Source of the DNA: Prunella strophiata
Taxonomy: Eukaryota > Chordata > Aves > Passeriformes > Prunellidae
Reading direction: 5' to 3'
DNA: 64,000 bases
Assembly: GCA_036583965.1 (NCBI GenBank)
Contig: JAZBQD010000001.1
Coordinates: forward strand, 16,235,892-16,299,891
The position numbers and the translations under genes were made by a program. The notes beneath the pieces were generated by a model, which ran no database searches, was not told the DNA's origin, and saw nothing but the letters and a program-made list of their open reading frames with translations. Shown here one piece after another: positions 59,440-64,000 of the stretch (positions are counted from its first letter, which is position 1; every line of letters begins with the position of its first letter).

Positions 59440-62400
59440 TCTGGGAGGTCCTCAGTGATGGGATTGTGGATGCTGGAGGTTTCAGGGGAACCTGGACAAG
59501 TCCATGGGGTGGAAATCCAGGGAGGGCTGTGAAATCATGGAAAGCACAGGTGAGGCTGAGAGTGGTCAGAAGCTGGGAGAGTCAGAGTGGGGGAATTGTC
59601 TGTGCTGTTCTGCTCCTGCTCTTTGCCTTGGGATGCCACCAGAGAGGGTGGGCAAGGTAGCCAGACCTTCAGCAGGATCACTTCTCTCTCATTTTTATTT
59701 AACTAAACCTGTGAAACTGCCTGCTGTCGAAGTCTGCATGATTGGTATGACTCCCCTGGACAGAAAGGGATGCAAAAAGCCCCTCTTCTGTATTTGACAC
59801 CTGAATAGATGTTTGAACAAATAAGTAAATAGGCACAGATTTTGTTTGTAATGCCTGTAGTTGCAATTTTATGGGAACTGTTTTTCTAGAGCCAAAAGAG
59901 ATAAAAAATATTTGAAAATATTTTTTAGAAAATACAGGTTACAAAGAAAACAGGACTGAGCTTTGCCTATTTTGCTGTCTGAGAGGTTTCATGTTTCTCC
60001 TTCTTCAACCCCTGAGGAGGTTCAACCATTTGCCTGTTCAGAAGCAGGACAATAAAAAAATGGGTTTGTGGTAATCCAGTCACTGGAGATGCATGAATGT
60101 TCAGAGGATAAACCAAATGAAACCCCACACAGTGACCCCAAACCCAAGGAATGAAATGCAGGTTTGCTCCTGCTCCCACCTTCAGAGGTGCACAGCTCAG
60201 GTGGGGTGGCTCTGCACCCCTGGGGTACAGAGGGATGATTTCAACCTCTGAGCTCTCTCATAAAGCCAGAAAATAAGGAATTGCATTGGAGATATTTTCT
60301 CCACAAACACAGGAGCAGATAAGAGAAGATCAAAGTTAATTCTTCACTAAGGAGGAGAGCTAATAAATTAAAACTCTAGATAACACCAAGAAAATGTTGG
60401 CTCTAGGAAAATCCCATAGGTAGGCCAACTGCTCAACAATGCCAAAATTAAATGCAAATGTTTAAAGACTGTATCATTTGAAAATTACAGGGACAGAGAT
60501 TAACCAGTAACTAAAGAGAGACAATTTTTACTAGGACAGCATCAGAGGTGGGAAAGCCTTCATTTTATTGATCAGAGCTATAAAATGTGGATGTTGGGCA
60601 CACGTGCCTGCCATCTGCAGAGCCTGGCAGCCCCATTTCCACATTATGAATGATAAGAAAGTAACACAGTGGCAGCAGTGGCTCGTGGTGTGCTCCACCA
60701 TGCAGGTGGTGTTTACACAAAAATGCTTTCTTGGAGTGAGCACTTGAGGTCAAAATCATCCAGGGAGTTGTTTGAGCAGAGCAACAAGCAATATTAAATA
60801 AACATGAGCTCACTGCAGCCCTTCCTGCCTCAGCTGTTGTGTTTATGGCAGGTTCCCAAAAGGAGCAGGTCCCCTTTGTAGTCCTGCAGTGCACCTGCCA
60901 CCTCTGCAGAGCAAAGTCACACCTCTGTTTTCACTCTGGTAATCTGTGTGCCCTCCCTGTGCTCACAGCCTGGCAAGCCCAAGACAGCACCCAGGTTTGC
61001 CCCTTAATATTATTTTAATTAATTGCATCATGGAGATGCAGCCTACATGGAGATGGAGGTGGAAAAACACACATTGTACAAGCAAAAGTTGTGTCTGTTT
61101 AAAGGACAAAATAAAGTGGCAGAGCAGCATACACTGAACAATTCATAGCTGCTACCACCAGAATGTTAAAAAATAAGTTTCATGTCCAGCCTTGGCTTTC
61201 AGCCACAGTTACACAGCAAAATGTGCCTTTCACTGTGATCTGAAGGGGACAATCACCACAAAGATGAATTAGGACACACAGAGTTTGGTGAGATCAGCTC
61301 TGCAGTGTTACAGCTGCATTTAAATACATGGACAATCTATGGAGTGGAACCAAATCATAGCAGCCCAGAGCTGCCTGAGTGAGAGGGCTTTGACTCTGAA
61401 TGTGTGATTTAATGCTGGTTTTGAAGAATAATTTGCAGTGGGATGAAAGGCTGGTCTCACACCCATTAATAACAATCAGAGTCTGATCATTCTAATAGCA
61501 AATTATTTTGTTGAGAGCATTTTCTTCTGTTTGGTTCTGTGTTGGGCTGCAAGGAAAAACATGTGTTACCAGTTTCAGTGAACGAAGAAGGCATTCTTGG
61601 CTCTTACATCTTCTGAAATGCATCCATCTTCCCAATTAATATTTAATTTTATTGTAGATTTGGAAAGCCTTAAACTCAGCCCTGTGCTGCTTCACTCTAT
61701 GAGTTGTGTTTACAAAGTCTCTCTGACCAAAGATGCCTTGTAGAAAAGATTTATTTGGGGAAACTACTTCTTGTTTTGTGAGTCTGGAAGAAAAGTGAAA
61801 ACCCAAAATATCAAACTTTCATCATTACTTTTGAATTGAGTGCAAATATTTGACTCAGCAGAATATAGACATCAGTAAGGAAATAGCTTATCTGCTCAAA
61901 ATACTCTTAAAAATACAATAGCAAGAACATGCTGGGTATTTTAAGATACTTATAAAAAATAAGTGCATGGGAAAGATGTACAGTAAATGATAAGGCAGAT
62001 GTTTATACAATCTTTTTACAGAGTCCAGAGCAGAATTCTGTGTCACTGATGGTTCCTTTTGGTAAACACATTCAATTGCTCAGTATCAGGGAGCCTTAAC
62101 TAATTTTCTCTTTGCAGGCAGCAGAGATAAGAAAAGTGCACTGCCAGCTTTTTTAGTGCTGCTGGAGCCTTGAAGCAGCTTTTTAACACAGATGGTACAG
62201 AGGTGGAACAGAGTCTCACATTTCTGTCTAATAATAGCTATCATTTGTAGGGAATTCTATTCCCAAGGCACTTTCCTGCTTCTCACATACACATATTTAC
62301 ATATAGATACACATAAAAATAGATTAGAAAAGAGAATTTATGTGTGTAAAAAGAGACCACTGAAGGCAGAGTGCTCAGAATCTCCTTTAGCAGACTTCCT

Positions 62401-64000
62401 GGGGGCTGCCAGCCGTGCCTCAGGACAGAGCGTGCCGTGCTCTGCCTCGGGGATTTATTTCAACTTGCATGGCAATCCACTGTGAAATTATGATTTTTCA
62501 GTGCTGAGTGGCTGTTGCAGGCAGGAAATGAGGTTTATGAATGCTAATGATATATGGTTGGAGCCCAGCACATGGGTCCTTTGCCTCCACTGCAGAGGAG
62601 GGCTCAGAGCTGTGTGCCAGCAGCGCTCCTCTCGCTCCCCACTCTGCACCACAGGGGCTGGAGAAAGTCCCAGTGCCTGCTCAGGATTCACTCTGGAGAC
62701 TTTTGGGACAGAATTTGCCCCCTCCACCCCAAATACATCAAACAAATACAGGCAAACCTTAGGAGAGGGGCTCAGCACTAAATAAAGTAAAGGGGATCTA
62801 ATCATTCTTGTTCCACTCCAGGCAGAAAACCTGCCACAATATCCTAGAGGTCCCAGACCATTATGGTCCAGCCTGAAAAAGGATGGTTACTGCATCCAAG
62901 ACACCAAATCTTTCTAGTTTTTCCTCCCTTATCTGCAGGTAAAGTGATGCCAACAAATTACAAAACACACCAGTAGAACTGGTGAGAAAATTTGCATTAT
63001 TATAGGAAGACCTTTACCTTAGGTGCCAAAGACAACAAATAAAATCTAATAATTGGATTTTTTTCTTCTTGAAAACAATAGGGCTCAGTGATTTTCTTCT
63101 AGTTTTTGGTATGTCACTGGAGTTTTGACAAATTTAATATCTACATGACAGCAGAATGTGAAGGGCACATTTCTCTGCCCATCAGGGCTAGAAGGCAGCT
63201 GTCTCTGAGTTAAGTGACATAAAATTTATGACCACAGTGCTCATAATTTTTAAAAATATCTCTGGTTCTGACTCGAAGTATTCTGGATCACTCTGTGAAA
63301 ACTCCATGTTTCCTTGTCTGATACTGATTTTAATTGCAGATAACTGGCATCAGGTTGTTTACATACCCTGTTTGTCTGAGGATGGAAGATTGATGATCTC
63401 TGTTAGATGATTTATTTCCCAGCTGTTTAAAGCCTGCGGTGTTTGAAAGTTAATTTGAAAAGAAGTGGAATGGAAGTAACAAGAAACTCAGTTTAAAATG
63501 CTGTTCAGTGGTTAATCCATAGTGAACCAACATAAAACATTAATTTTTAAGGTTCCATTTTCACCATTTTCACCCAAACCTTGGAACACAAATCTTGTCC
63601 TTTTATTGGTAAATGACACTTTTTGAAGCACAATCATTTAACTTCGAATTGCCATGCTTATTTGTGAAGTTAAGGGAAGTTTAAGCCCCATATAATTGAA
63701 AACATCAAATTATATACCCATGAAAATGGGATTTAGAATGGAAATAGCAGCTGATGCTTAACTGAAACAGATATGTTGGAGTAACAGTTATGTACCTGAT
63801 TTTTAATTCTTCAGATGACTCATTTACACAGCAGTTACCAGTCCTGTAATTTTGAAAAAAGGTAAAGGTCAAACATCTTATTTGCAAATCCATGTTCCTT
63901 GGTTATTGCATATATATCTCAATTCAGATTTACATGTAAGTAACAAACCTGGAATTATTTTAATCTGGTTAAATGAAAGTGGATTTCATATTACAACATG
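59440..64000. other. intergenic stretch to window end, no gene seen
   Basis: Alternating GC-moderate and AT-rich DNA. The blocks at about 61420-62150 and 63200-64000 are AT-rich, free of recognised repeats and look like unique sequence. No splice-consistent coding exon is recognised on either strand. Confidence 0.45.

Overview
The window looks like vertebrate, almost certainly avian and probably songbird, nuclear DNA. Small exons lie in short AT-rich introns, and at least nine CR1 LINE 3' ends are scattered on both strands. One LTR resembles passerine endogenous retrovirus LTRs. CpG is scarce, and there are long keto-only (G/T) or A-rich low-complexity tracts. I saw no bacterial, organellar or phage features.

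Left end (1 to about 9735): the last ten coding exons of WDR11 (WD repeat-containing protein 11) on the + strand. They encode about 382 C-terminal residues plus the stop, which is the helical part after the beta-propellers, followed by a 3'UTR with two candidate poly(A) signals. All splice phases fit. The last intron (7096-7624) is not GT-AG. It has the AT-AC ends, the ATATCCTTT donor and the TTCCTTAAT branch site of a minor-spliceosome (U12) intron. The upstream partial intron carries a 15-bp minisatellite.

Rest (about 9736-64000): no protein-coding exon or structured RNA that I can recognise, so it appears to be a gene desert 3' of WDR11. In other vertebrates FGFR2 lies on that side, so this may be part of the WDR11-FGFR2 intergenic interval; that is inference. 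It contains a tandem duplication of about 522 bp with 31-bp internal repeats (14357-15462), CR1 fragments, an AT-rich island on a CR1 tail, a (TG)n tract beside an 18-bp minisatellite (25284-25649), a G/T-only tract (about 26985-27262), an LTR (about 38900-39735) and a potential G-quadruplex (41014-41064).

Most striking is a perfect 12-bp minisatellite at 57229-58728: exactly 125 identical units, 1500 bp. It sits between two diverged direct copies of a block of about 200-255 bp, and a degenerate satellite patch of the same motif lies 0.6 kb downstream. I found no new gene system. The best candidates for a second look are the U12 intron, the homogeneous array with its flanking duplication, and the 522-bp tandem duplication.
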